Below, in pieces: positions 9,960 through 20,200 of a stretch of DNA of 64,000 bases. The stretch comes from Symsagittifera roscoffensis (lineage: Eukaryota > Xenacoelomorpha > Acoela > Convolutidae), in assembly GCF_963678635.1 (NCBI RefSeq), contig NC_087069.1:31893710-31957709 (forward strand). Direction: 5' to 3'. Both the position numbers and the translations under genes were made by a program. The notes under the pieces are model-generated. The model was not told the DNA's origin, did not search any database, and saw only the letters and a program-made list of their open reading frames with translations. Each line of letters begins with the position of its first letter. The first letter of the stretch is position 1.

Positions 9960-12482
9960 TCATGAGTGGTGTGTCATTATATGTTGGATGGGACTTTGTG
10001 ATATGGTTGGTCTAAAATTTGGATTATGTGTTATTGCTAAATTTCGAAAATTACGTGGGACTAGGGATAATGGATGGTTATGTGGTAGGGGTGGTAACTG
10101 TGGTGCTGTTGGCGTTGTGTCTACATTGTTATGTTCTTCGTCGTATGTGCTCTGTCTTGTTGCTATTTTTGTGTTGTATTCTTTTATTTGTGCGTCTAAA
10201 AGAATTTTGTTTATTGATGTAGAAAAAATTCCGAAAAATCCTGCAAATAGTATGCGTGCTACACTTGCTTGTCTGTTTACTTGTGTGTGTATAGCACATG
10301 TGTTGTAGATTCCTTTTAAGAGTGAAAAAAGAAATCCAATAAAGTTAAACATTGCGTATAAAATAGTCAGTTTTTCTAAGATGTAGTAGGGCCATCCTAG
10401 AAAATCAAGAATTTCATTTTTGAGTGTAACAAAGCTAAAAATATTAGTAGGTGATATATCTTGGGGACGGTATTTTTCACCGTTTAGATATATATAATCT
10501 TTAATGTCTTTAAAATATCCGCTATAGTCTTGCGTATAGATGTCTGCAAATCCTGCGGTTTCGGCAAGTTTGCGTAAGTTTTGGTCAATTGATTGTCTTT
10601 GTATTGTGTCCATTTGTGTTAATAATTCTTGGAATTGTTGTGTTCTAATGTGATGTTGAATATCTGATTTTGAGTATATTCCTATTGATTGTAAGTCTAT
10701 ATTTGGGTTTCGAGCAATAGCGCGAATGCTTTCTGGTGAAAATTTTTTGAGTGATTGCATTAATGTGGGATATGGGGTGAGAAGGTAATATTTATCTTCA
10801 TCAGGGTTTAGTTGTACTACATTGTGGCTATTTTCTGATCCACATGGGACTGCGGTATCCCAGAAATAGGTTCTTCTTGAAAGTGTGTCAACGAAATGTA
10901 CTTTATTCTTATAAAAGACAGGGATTCTTTTATAGCATCGTTTGTCTTCAAAAATGTATAGTGGTGATACTTTTTTGGTACAAGTATAAAACCATAAAAT
11001 GTTTCCTTCGTAGTCTAAAAAATTTGATCTATTTCCTGATAGTAAATATCCTGCGTAGGGTATTTTTAATACTGCTAGTGCAAGTGATTGTAATATTTGT
11101 GTTCTTTCTAATTCGCATAGTTGTTGTAGTGTTTCTAATTCGGAGAGTGACATTTCTTGAAAAATTCGGCTAATCGTGTAGTCTAGTTTCATATCTAAGT
11201 GAATGTCATAGTGGATATTACCGAAATATGTACTGTTCATTAGTGATAGTTCTTGTAAACGTGTGCTTCTAGTGTCATGGGGCTTTAGATGTCCACCGGG
11301 TTGACCTTTACTTTTTTGAAAATTAACTGGTATATATGATGTTCCTTCGTTTATAGGGTGACTTGTGGCGTATGGGTCGATTTTTACTTTTCCAGTGGTC
11401 ATGTCGAATCCTTTTTCGTATTCAATTAATATTTCAGAGTATTGTGTTTTGTGAAGTGGGTTTCTGTATTTACATGCAAGTTCTGTTTCTTGATATATTT
11501 GAAAACGTGTCAATTTATTTTCTATATTGTGTATGTTTCTAAAATTAGATCTTTGTTTTCGTGATGGGTTTACTTGTTCATATGGAATGGACTGTATAAA
11601 ATATTTTTCGTGAAATTTTATCATACGAGCGTGTATTTTTGCTACTTGAAATGTTGTACATGTGTCTTCGGGGAACCAAACAATTGTTGCTTGTGTTCGT
11701 GTTGTAGGGTCACAATAGCCTTGATCGTTTTTACAAGGTAATCTAATTCCTTGATAGATCATTGTGTTGTCTGATAAATCGCGTGTGAATTGTATTTTTT
11801 CGAGTTGTATTTTCCAATCGAAAAACATTATTTCTTGGTATCCTTTATTTTTTGTGTCTGCTTTGCAGTTTGATGGGTCATTTATACCGATGTGTGGTAT
11901 CCAGTGTTTATCGTGCATGTCATAGGTTAATCGTCCGTGTGCGCCGTTATATGGATATTTTTCATCTAATTTTATATGTCCTTGATATCTCTCAAGTTCT
12001 GCTTGATGTACAGAATGTGAAAAAACTTGGAAATATACTAACTTTCTATCTGTGTTTGTGATATTTAGTCGGAGTAACTCGTTTTTACAATCTTCGGGAT
12101 TTAGATGTAAAAGTCGTTCGATATTACTTTGGTAGAATGATTCATGGTCAAGTCGGTTTTTATTTCCGTTTGAGACTTGTGAACAATGTACTTTCTTTTC
12201 GGAAAATGTTGCTGTGAATTTATATCCTATAACTGTTGTTGCTCGGGCTTTTGAGTAAAGTGTTGCAATTACATTTGTAGTTTCTATGGCTTGTGGTTCT
12301 GTTTCGCATTGTGATACTTGATTTATTTCATATTTGTGTAGTGTTTTTTGTTCGTTTTCTTCACAATCGTAATGTGTTACTAACAAATCTTGTGGTCCTG
12401 TGCGGGGGGAAGGGTTTATGTTTTGATTTGAGGTTACTAGAAAAAGGAGTTGGAGAAAAATTAATAAGTTTAGAATATACAT
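9960..12482 (-). CDS. env: Envelope-like glycoprotein (env) of element A
   Basis: 840 codons. Visible features: an N-terminal signal peptide (residues 1 to about 19); a Cys-containing ectodomain with several Asn-X-Ser/Thr sites; a basic RKQR motif at about 308-311 that could be a furin-type cleavage site; a strong hydrophobic segment at about 696-725; and a second at about 742-757. This is the layout of a class I/III-type viral membrane protein, but I cannot assign the family; errantivirus-, phlebovirus- and chuvirus-like glycoproteins are all possible. The start overlaps the end of the upstream ATG-less ORF by 13 nt. Compared with B, a 5-nt loss near 9960 truncates the C-terminal tail by about 28 residues. 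In B the tail reaches the next ORF. Confidence 0.8.
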   Translation of the reverse strand: MYILNLLIFLQLLFLVTSNQNINPSPRTGPQDLLVTHYDCEENEQKTLHKYEINQVSQCETEPQAIETTNVIATLYSKARATTVIGYKFTATFSEKKVHCSQVSNGNKNRLDHESFYQSNIERLLHLNPEDCKNELLRLNITNTDRKLVYFQVFSHSVHQAELERYQGHIKLDEKYPYNGAHGRLTYDMHDKHWIPHIGINDPSNCKADTKNKGYQEIMFFDWKIQLEKIQFTRDLSDNTMIYQGIRLPCKNDQGYCDPTTRTQATIVWFPEDTCTTFQVAKIHARMIKFHEKYFIQSIPYEQVNPSRKQRSNFRNIHNIENKLTRFQIYQETELACKYRNPLHKTQYSEILIEYEKGFDMTTGKVKIDPYATSHPINEGTSYIPVNFQKSKGQPGGHLKPHDTRSTRLQELSLMNSTYFGNIHYDIHLDMKLDYTISRIFQEMSLSELETLQQLCELERTQILQSLALAVLKIPYAGYLLSGNRSNFLDYEGNILWFYTCTKKVSPLYIFEDKRCYKRIPVFYKNKVHFVDTLSRRTYFWDTAVPCGSENSHNVVQLNPDEDKYYLLTPYPTLMQSLKKFSPESIRAIARNPNIDLQSIGIYSKSDIQHHIRTQQFQELLTQMDTIQRQSIDQNLRKLAETAGFADIYTQDYSGYFKDIKDYIYLNGEKYRPQDISPTNIFSFVTLKNEILDFLGWPYYILEKLTILYAMFNFIGFLFSLLKGIYNTCAIHTQVNRQASVARILFAGFFGIFSTSINKILLDAQIKEYNTKIATRQSTYDEEHNNVDTTPTAPQLPPLPHNHPLSLVPRNFRNLAITHNPNFRPTISQSPIQHIMTHHS

Positions 12483-13600
12483 GTGTATGATAATCCTGAA
12501 TATGGGTTATAAAATGTGATGTAACCAATTGTCTTTTTGGTGTATCTGTCGTATTTATATATTACTTCAAATGTTATAAATGGTGGTGGTAGTGATTGAG
12601 CTGTTATATTTGGTGGGTTTAATGGATAGGGATGTTGAGTAATGTTGTTTAATTTAACTGTGATTTCAAACTTTAATTGTAAACTATTTTGTTGGAGTAT
12701 TTGTATATTGTGTTTACGAATGTCGTCGTGGATGTCTTGACAATATTGTAGTCTATTGAGTGCCCAGTTGTGGAGTCGGTTACTTTCTGGGTGTTGTCCA
12801 AATAATGGTGGAGGTGCTGTGAATGTATTGCAATCTAGTCTTAAAGGAATAGTTGTTGATGATTGTTCTCGATATCTTGCGTCGAGATTATTTGGAAAAT
12901 TTAAGTTAAAAGGTGTCGGTGAAATTTGGCTAATTGATGGTGTTGATGGTAGTGATAATGTTTCCGGTAGTGATGAGGATGTTGTATCTGAAGAAATATC
13001 TATTGGGTCATTGGTTAAATTTGGTTCACCTTGTGTGAATGAATGTGTTGTCCAATATGGTAGTTGTGATGTTTGGTTTGGGGGATTGAAGGGATTTTCA
13101 CGTATTTGTTCAGATGTTGGTGTTGAACCTAAGTAATCTGAGGGTAGGCTTGAGGTGCTACGTTGTGAAAGAAGTGTAGGGGTTTCTGGTAAGATACCAG
13201 TAGGGTTTTCTGGAGTGTTTTGTGATGGGGATTGAGGTATTTCAAAATGAACTCGGGGAGTTTGAAAATTTCTATTTCTTCGAGGATGTATAATTTGTCT
13301 ATTTATTTCGATTGTGTTTTGGTTTTGACTAGGATGTCGTATTCTACTTAGTTCTGGTGGTAGTGTTGGGTATAGATTGTATGTTGGTTCACTTAAAGGT
13401 GCTTGCCGTTGAACGGGTTCTAGTGGTTCAGATAAGCGTGCGTGTCGTTCTTCAAAAGTATATGGGTTATCTTGAAAGGAAATTCGTGTAGATGTATGAG
13501 GATTTTGGGTAGTTGAAGGTGTTGTTGGGTTATCTTGGGATGATGTCGGTGAAGACTGACTTTGTGACTGTTGGGTAGCAATTTTTGATAGCTTTTTGGT
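12470..13600 (-). CDS. Conserved ATG-less ORF upstream of env (element A)
   Basis: The frame runs open for 376 codons between a TAG at 13601-13603 and a TAA at 12470-12472, with no ATG, GTG or TTG in frame; I translated it codon by codon. The product would be Ser/Pro/Thr/Gln-rich for about 210 residues, then more globular (NLDARYREQSSTTIPLRLD near the junction; KYDRYTKKTIGYITFYNPY near the end). The element B homologue is open over the same span and differs by one in-frame triplet. Silent differences between copies are at least as frequent as replacing ones. A usable start must come from splicing (AG at 13557 in AAAGTCAG is one shared acceptor candidate), a non-ATG codon or recoding. The function is unknown. 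Confidence 0.75.
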   Translation of the reverse strand, partial: TKKLSKIATQQSQSQSSPTSSQDNPTTPSTTQNPHTSTRISFQDNPYTFEERHARLSEPLEPVQRQAPLSEPTYNLYPTLPPELSRIRHPSQNQNTIEINRQIIHPRRNRNFQTPRVHFEIPQSPSQNTPENPTGILPETPTLLSQRSTSSLPSDYLGSTPTSEQIRENPFNPPNQTSQLPYWTTHSFTQGEPNLTNDPIDISSDTTSSSLPETLSLPSTPSISQISPTPFNLNFPNNLDARYREQSSTTIPLRLDCNTFTAPPPLFGQHPESNRLHNWALNRLQYCQDIHDDIRKHNIQILQQNSLQLKFEITVKLNNITQHPYPLNPPNITAQSLPPPFITFEVIYKYDRYTKKTIGYITFYNPYSGLSYTCIF

Positions 13601-13608
13601 CTATTCTT

Positions 13609-13797
13609 TTAGTGAAAAAGTTTATGTTTATTATAGTATTCTTCTAAAAAAAGAATTAGGAGAATTGTTGCTAGGGCGAATGTGATGATTGCTTTTTTTA
13701 TACATTTGCATATTGTCAAGATGAGGGATGATAGAAATGTTATAAAAATTACGTATAGTAAAAAAATATCGGTTCTACTAAAAATGGTTCGTATCAT
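13609..13797 (-). CDS. Small hydrophobic ORF (two membrane helices)
   Basis: 62 aa starting MIRTIFSRTDIF. Two hydrophobic stretches (about residues 11-30 and 37-51) are separated by a short basic turn KCIKK. The element B copy keeps the same start and both helices but stops at 50 aa because of a 1-nt difference, so the tail after the second helix is not conserved. It begins 25 nt after a candidate splice acceptor (CCACAG, G at 13822). The stop lies just before the ATG-less ORF. A small membrane protein of viroporin type is a guess from topology alone. Confidence 0.55.
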   Translation of the reverse strand: MIRTIFSRTDIFLLYVIFITFLSSLILTICKCIKKAIITFALATILLILFLEEYYNKHKLFH

Positions 13798-14618
13798 TTA
13801 GATAAGTTTTGTGAATCGTACCTGTGGATATAGTCAATAGCTTTTGAAAGTTGGAGGTATAGTTCAAATAGGGAATAGAGAATTTAAAAAATATTGCAAA
13901 AAATGATTAAGATTATTACAAAAGATTCAAAGATATCAAAAAGAAATATTATAAAAGTTTTAAGTATCGTAAAAAATTGTTTGAGGTTTGTGATAATTAT
14001 AGTGACTGATTGAGAGAAGAGCATTTACGAAATGACTTCTTGATCGAATATTTTTTGTTGTTTGGGGCAATTTTCAAGTGTGGTCGGATTATTTATTGGT
14101 TTTTTGACAAGTGGGTTGAGTTTTGTGAAAAATTGTGGGGGGGCAATTTTTATGGTGATCGGGAGGTCTTCTTTGTCTTTATTTTCATTTGTCAAATGAT
14201 CTGGGGTATTTTTGAGATTTTTATATTTTAGGCTAATTAAAATGGTCGTTCTTTTACTTTAGGCTAATTTAACATATTTGTTTGGGGGGTATTTGAGGTC
14301 TGAGTTGGGGAAATATTGTTGATCTTTGGTTTATTAGATAAGGGAGGGTTATGATATTATGGTGATATTTATTTTAGTTGTCAAGTTGGAGTGGTTTGCT
14401 TATTTTTGACCTGGAGGTCGTAAAGTTATAGTTATAGATATGCCTGGAGTTTTATATGGTTCGTCTAATTGATTTGAGTTTAAGTTAGAGAAGGTGACGG
14501 ATTGGATGAATCCTATTGGTTTAAATTTGAACTAGATTCATTGCGTGTTTGTCAGCATGTTATTTTGAAAAATGAAAATTCAAAATGTTTCAAAGGTCTG
14601 AGACTGTGAAATACAAAA
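13798..14618 (-). other. Spacer between pol and the env cluster (element A)
   Basis: About 0.8 kb, AT-rich, with no ORF on the minus strand kept in both copies. A candidate acceptor TATATCCACAG/G at 13822 is identical in element B (near 45108). It is well placed to make a subgenomic mRNA for the small ORF, ATG-less ORF and env, as in retroviruses and errantiviruses. Plus-strand ORFs here are not conserved. Confidence 0.45.
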
Positions 14619-17209
14619 TTAAAGTTGTTTTTGAAATTCGACTTTCTTTAATATTTTAGATTGTGGGATGAATATTTTATAATTTTTACGTGGTTGATTT
14701 CTAAGTCGTGAAGACTCTCTATGTTCTGATTTGTCGATTTGTTCTTGGGGTATTATTTGTTCTGTCATTTTTCTATTTTTTCTTTCTTTTTGAGATGTAT
14801 TTTGATCTAGATTTTTTGTATTGTTTTTTGTGGTGGTTGATTTTGTATTTTGGTTTTTGAGGTGAAAATCTTTTTGTTCCTTTGTTGTATTTTCCGTATG
14901 TGGGTCATTTTGAATAACTTTTAAACCTGTAAAAAAATATAATTGAGTTAGTTCGCGGAGTGCGTATTCTTTTGGATAATAAGGTAATAGGTTATTTCGG
15001 TGTTCAACGATTTCTTTTTTGTCTGAGTCGGTGATTTTATATGTGACATTAGTGGGTTTTGCAATTATTTGGTATGGTCCTTTACGAAGGGGTTGTAATT
15101 TTTAGAAATTCCTTTTTGAGTGTTAAAATTGGGTATTAAAACAAATGTTCCAATTTTTAAATCGGAGGCTGGTGTAAAGCGTGAATTTATTTGTTCATTA
15201 ATGTTTTGCCTTTGTAACAACTTTTTTGTTACTTTTTGGTAAATTTCATTGTGTTTTTTATCTCTGTTTAAAATCCATTCGGTGTGTGTACCGGAGGCTA
15301 ATTTAAGAATTTGTGGGTGATGAAAATGATCTTCATCGTGTGTATGTAAAGGTAGGTTATAACAAATTGAGTCTTTATTTGGTTGACAATAACCTTGTGC
15401 GTTTTTATGAGAATTTGCTGTAAACATTATTGGTTTGCAAGGCTTTTGGTTAAAAACCATTTCATATGGTGACATTCCTAGAGTTGTCGTGATTTGTGAA
15501 TTATATGCTAAGGGAAATAGTTTTACATCTGCTGACCATTCAGTATATCTTGTATCATTTCCATTGATGATACATCTAAGATATTCTTGCAGTGAACGGT
15601 TCATACCTTCGACTAAGCCGTTTGTCCAAGGTGCATGAGATGTACGTGGTTTGTGTTTGATGTTATATAGATGACATAGTGTGATGATTTCATTATTTAT
15701 GAATTCTGTACCGTTGTCTGTAACTAAAATTTCTGGTAGTCCAAATTTGGCTATCCAGTGTTCATAAAGCGTTGTGTAAGCGTAATAAGCGTTACAATGT
15801 GGTACTGGGTTAAGTGCTACATAATGTGTAAATGCGTCAACAATTACCATAATGTAGGAGTTTCCTTCTGATGAGGGTGAAATTGGTCCTTTAGTATCAA
15901 ATGAGATACGGTGGTTGAAGTATAAACTTTGTCCTTTAAAATCTTGTTTTTGTGCTATTTGTTTTTGATTTGGGTAAGGTTTATTTAGTTGGCATACTAT
16001 ACAATCATTGCATAGTACTTTTATCCAAATTGGTGCATTTGGAAAATAAAAATTTTGTATGAAATTTGAATATGTTTTCTCTGATCCAGAGTGTCCTTTA
16101 ATATTTTGTGTATGTGAAATATTAAAAGCTACGAGAATCATACTTAAAGGGAGACAGGGAACTGTAGATTCATTTAATTTGTATTCTAGAAGGTCTGTGT
16201 TTTCGTTAATTGTTGTATTATTGAATTTTCGAAAATATCGGAGGAGTGTTTTATTTCCTAAAATAGTTGTATCTGCCTTGACGGGTTTAGTTTTATATTT
16301 GTGCCATGATTTTAGTTGTCTAATTACTGGGTCAAGATTTTGGTTTTGTTTCAATGTTGAAATTGTAATTGTTTCTGTTGGGGGGAGAAAAATGTTTTCT
16401 ATTTCTAATTTAGATAAGGGTATTGCATCAAGTGGGTCATGGAGGTCAAAAACTTGATTTATTGTGTATTTTGAATCGTTTGTTTGTGGTCCTGATAAAT
16501 TTATTTTATCAGTTAGGTTTTCTTTTTCAATTAGTGGAAAAAGGTCTTTTTTATGCGAGTGTTGTTTTACTCTTTTTTGTTGGGTGTTATTTTTTATCCA
16601 TTGTGAGTATGGAATTGGTTTAAAAGTTGATGTTCCAAGTAGATCAACTTCGTAGTGGTTATTTTGACAATCTAAATAAAGTGGAAAGTGTTGTAGATTA
16701 TTTATCTGTGATTGTTCAATGTCAGTTTTTACTGCATATTTGCATTCTAGTCGGGGTGATGTTTCGTTTTTTGCAAGGTAGAATTTTATATTTTTGGGTA
16801 TTTCTACTGTAGTTTTACGTGTAAGTAATTCAGGTGGTGTATTTCGACTTAATGTGTCTGGTAATGCAAGATTCTTTCCTGCTGTCCAAACTATATGTAA
16901 GTTTGGAAATTTCATTAGAATTAATTGAAATCTGTAAACTCGGTGATTTGGGTTGGATTTTTGTGTAAAGAGAAAAATGATTGGTTTGTGATCTGTGAAT
17001 AGAACTGTTGGATGTTTTGATCCAAGTATCAGAAATTCATATTCTGTAAGTGTATAGATTATGGCTGTACATTCTCTCATTAGGGTTGAGAGTCTTAGCT
17101 CTGCTTGAGTGAATAATCGAGAATTTGCTGATATAAGGTTCATTTTGTTTGTACCATTATGTGATTGTAATAACGCTGCGCCGATGCCAAAGTTCGAAGC
17201 ATCGCACAT
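14619..17209 (-). pseudogene. pol: RNase H and integrase part of pol (element A), frameshifted
   Basis: Open from 17209 to 15065 (714 codons), then continuing in another frame to about 14619 after a 1-nt loss near 15101. RNase H comes first (CDASNFGIGA, then TDHKP and ALPDTLSR). The integrase zinc-binding His/Cys region is near residues 365-405. The catalytic core has D at about 437 (SFDTKGP), D at about 498 (VTDNGTEF) and E 36 residues on (GLVEGMN): a DDX35E triad. The C-terminal tail is basic and hydrophilic. The upstream RT ORF is in another frame because of a single-base deletion near 17310, where B has one extra T. RNase H degrades the RNA template and integrase inserts the cDNA. Confidence 0.88.
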
Positions 17210-17271
17210 TGCATAAAATGGTTGATTTGAATCTGGAATTGTGTTTGAAATTTGTTCAGTTAAGAGTTTCT

Positions 17272-20200
17272 TTATTTCTTCAAATCGTGCTTGATGTTCT
17301 GTATTCCATCAAAATTATTTTGTTGTCTAAGTATATTATAGAATGGTCTTAGATATAATTGCATTTTATAAACATATTTGCTTAAAAAATTTAACATTCC
17401 AAGGAATTCTTGGATTTTCTTTTTATTTGTCGGTGGTTGGAGTTTCTGAATAGCGTCAATGCGTGATTTTAATGGAGTGATTGTTTTTCTTTCTATGTTA
17501 TGTCCTAAGAATTTAACTCTTGTCAAAAAGAAGTGTGATTTATCAGGGGCGGCCTTCAGATTTTCGTTCTGAAGTATTTGGTGATATTGTTCTAAAACAT
17601 TGAACATTTCTTCTTTAGTCTGTGATTGCATAAAAACATCGTCTAAATAGGTGATTGCGTTTTTCTTGAGTATTAGTGGTCGAAAAATTTTGCTCACAAA
17701 AGCTGAAAATGCTGCTGGTCCTATGGATATTCCATAGAATAAGCGGTTGAATTCGTATTGTTGGTTTCCAATAACAAATTGTGTTAAACGTCGCGATTGT
17801 TCATCTAATGGCATTTGGTTATATGCACTGTTCATATCTGCGGTTGTAAAGTATTTTCCGTTTATTTTTGTTAAAATAACTTGTATTGGTTCAATAGGCC
17901 AATTACACTTTGATTCATCTATGAGTGAGTTGAGGTATCTAGCGTCGAGAACGATTTTTAATGATTCTCCTTTGGCTAGAATGATAACAGGGTTGATAAA
18001 TGTGTTACCTTTTGGTTGTTCTTCTTTATTTACTGGTGATATAATGTTGTATTGTTCTAAAATGTCGAGTAATCTGTTTACTTTATCGTGTAAGTGAATT
18101 GGTACTTTACTTGCTCTTTGTTTTTTGAAAACTGCGTCAAGTTTTAATGGGAGATGTAGTGATGAGCTGATTTTGCCAACATCGAATTTGGATGTTGCAT
18201 AGACTGATGAATATTGAATTAGCTGTTTGGCTAATTTTTCAAATTCGTCTTGTGTTATTTGTGAATGTTGGAAATTAAACATTGTTAAAAATTTCTGTTG
18301 ATTCTCTGTGTAGTTATTTATGTTGAATGTCGGTTTGAAATATGGGGTTTTTGTGAAATAATCCGTATTTCTTTTTTCGTTACTTATGATATTATTTATG
18401 GATAATTCTTCATTAAGAATTGTGGATTGACAAATATCTAATAATTGGAGTATATTATTTACGCGATATGCTTTTTCGTGTATTGGTGATATTGTAGCGT
18501 TGGTTTCGCAATAGCCTAAAAGTCCTAAAGGTAATGTTACTTGGTAAGGTGTATTGTTGTATACATGTAGAGATATAATATCTGAATTCGAGTTTTTCAA
18601 ATATTTTATGGATGAGATTGTGATTTTGAAAAACTTATGGATAGGTTTGAATTCAAAGTCTGACATATAGAGTTGTTGTTTATTTTGTTTTTTATCATAT
18701 TGGTGAACTTGTTTTATTAAAAAATTATATATGTTTCCTGATAGTGGTTTCAGGTGTTTTCTTTGTTGGTTATATATTGGATAAAATTTTGAAAAGAATG
18801 GTGGTTGTTTGTTTAATCTTTGAAAAAATGTTAGGGATGTGTCTTTTGTTTTTGTGTATTTATCTTTGATTAGTATTTTACTGTTTAATATGTTGATTGT
18901 TGGTATATATTTAGAGATAAATGGTATTCCAATGATATTGTGTTTAATATCAGTGATATGGAATATTTGTTTAAATGGTTTAGTTAAAATTTTATTTTGC
19001 TCCATTGTTCTTGTGGGGAGAAGAAATAATTGAATTTTTCCATAGTTTACCAATGTTGATCCTTGTGCTGTTGCTAGTTTACTGGAGGTTTCAAGAGGTG
19101 TTAATTTTGGGTGTAATGTTTTTAACTCATTCCATGTGGGAATGTTTATTATGTTTGATTCTGCTCCTGAATCAATTAAAAAATCAATTTCAAGATCTGG
19201 TGGTTGAAATTCTTTGTTTCTTGGACTTTCTAAGAGAAATGGTATTGTCCAAATTTTTTCTTTGGGTTGTTCTTTTTGTATATTTTGATAGATGTGGTTT
19301 GTATTCAAGCATTTTGTTTTATTATTTTCATTGGATTGGTTTGTAGTGTTGATTTCGTTAGTTTCTTGTGCCGTTTGTGTGGAATGGATGGGTTCAATAT
19401 AATAATTGTGAAGGAGTTCTATTTGATTTTCGTATATATGTGATGAAAAAGGTTGTTCATATATAATAGGTTCATAGTCATTTTCGACTGCTATCATATT
19501 GATGGAGATAGTGTTTTCTGTTTCACGTTCTGAGTCTGATGATTCACAGTTTATTTGATTGAGTTGTAATGTATCATTTACTGTGTCATCAATACCAGGA
19601 GGGTCTGATGTTGTTTCTGGATTTGATTGTACTTGATTTATATTTCTTTGATGTTTAGGTGTACTACTTCTATGGCGATTATTAGAATTATTATAATGGT
19701 TATTATTCCTGTGTGGTGATTGGGAATAATTTCTATAACGATTATTATAGCTTGAATGTCGATTTTGTGAGTTATTTCGTGATCTGTTTTGATAATTATT
19801 GTTTGGTCTGTTATAGTTTGATCTATTATATGAGTTATTCCTTGATCGATTGTTCGGGTAATTCTGGTTTCGGTTGTTGGAATAACTTCTATTTCGATTA
19901 TTGGAGTAGTTTCTATTTCTATTGTATGATGAGTTTCGTGATTGATTGTTTGGATAGTAATTATTTCTTGATTGGGAATTAGATCTAGAAACAAATTGTG
20001 TTGTGTTCGAATTTGATCTGGAGTAGTTATTTCGACTATTTGGTCTATTGTAGTGATTTTGTGACGAATTTTGTGTATTTCTTCGTTCTGGCGATCTTCC
20101 TCTATAACTTGAGTTATGTGGTGATTGATTTCTTGTATAATTTGTATTGTTCGGGAGTGGTTTTCCTGAACTGTTGTTGCTGTACACAGTTTTGTTCGGT

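Noticed and set aside
9988..10308. Plus-strand ORF within env of A (also 41256-41576 in B)
   Set aside because: Antisense shadow of env; its conservation is explained by the env frame.
12756..13136. Plus-strand 126-codon ORF
   Set aside because: Antisense shadow of the ATG-less ORF; the B counterpart stops after about 69 codons.
19638..19994. Minus-strand Ile/Thr-rich ORF
   Set aside because: Alternate frame of the Asn/Arg/Ser/Tyr-rich Gag stretch; repetitive codons read well in several frames.
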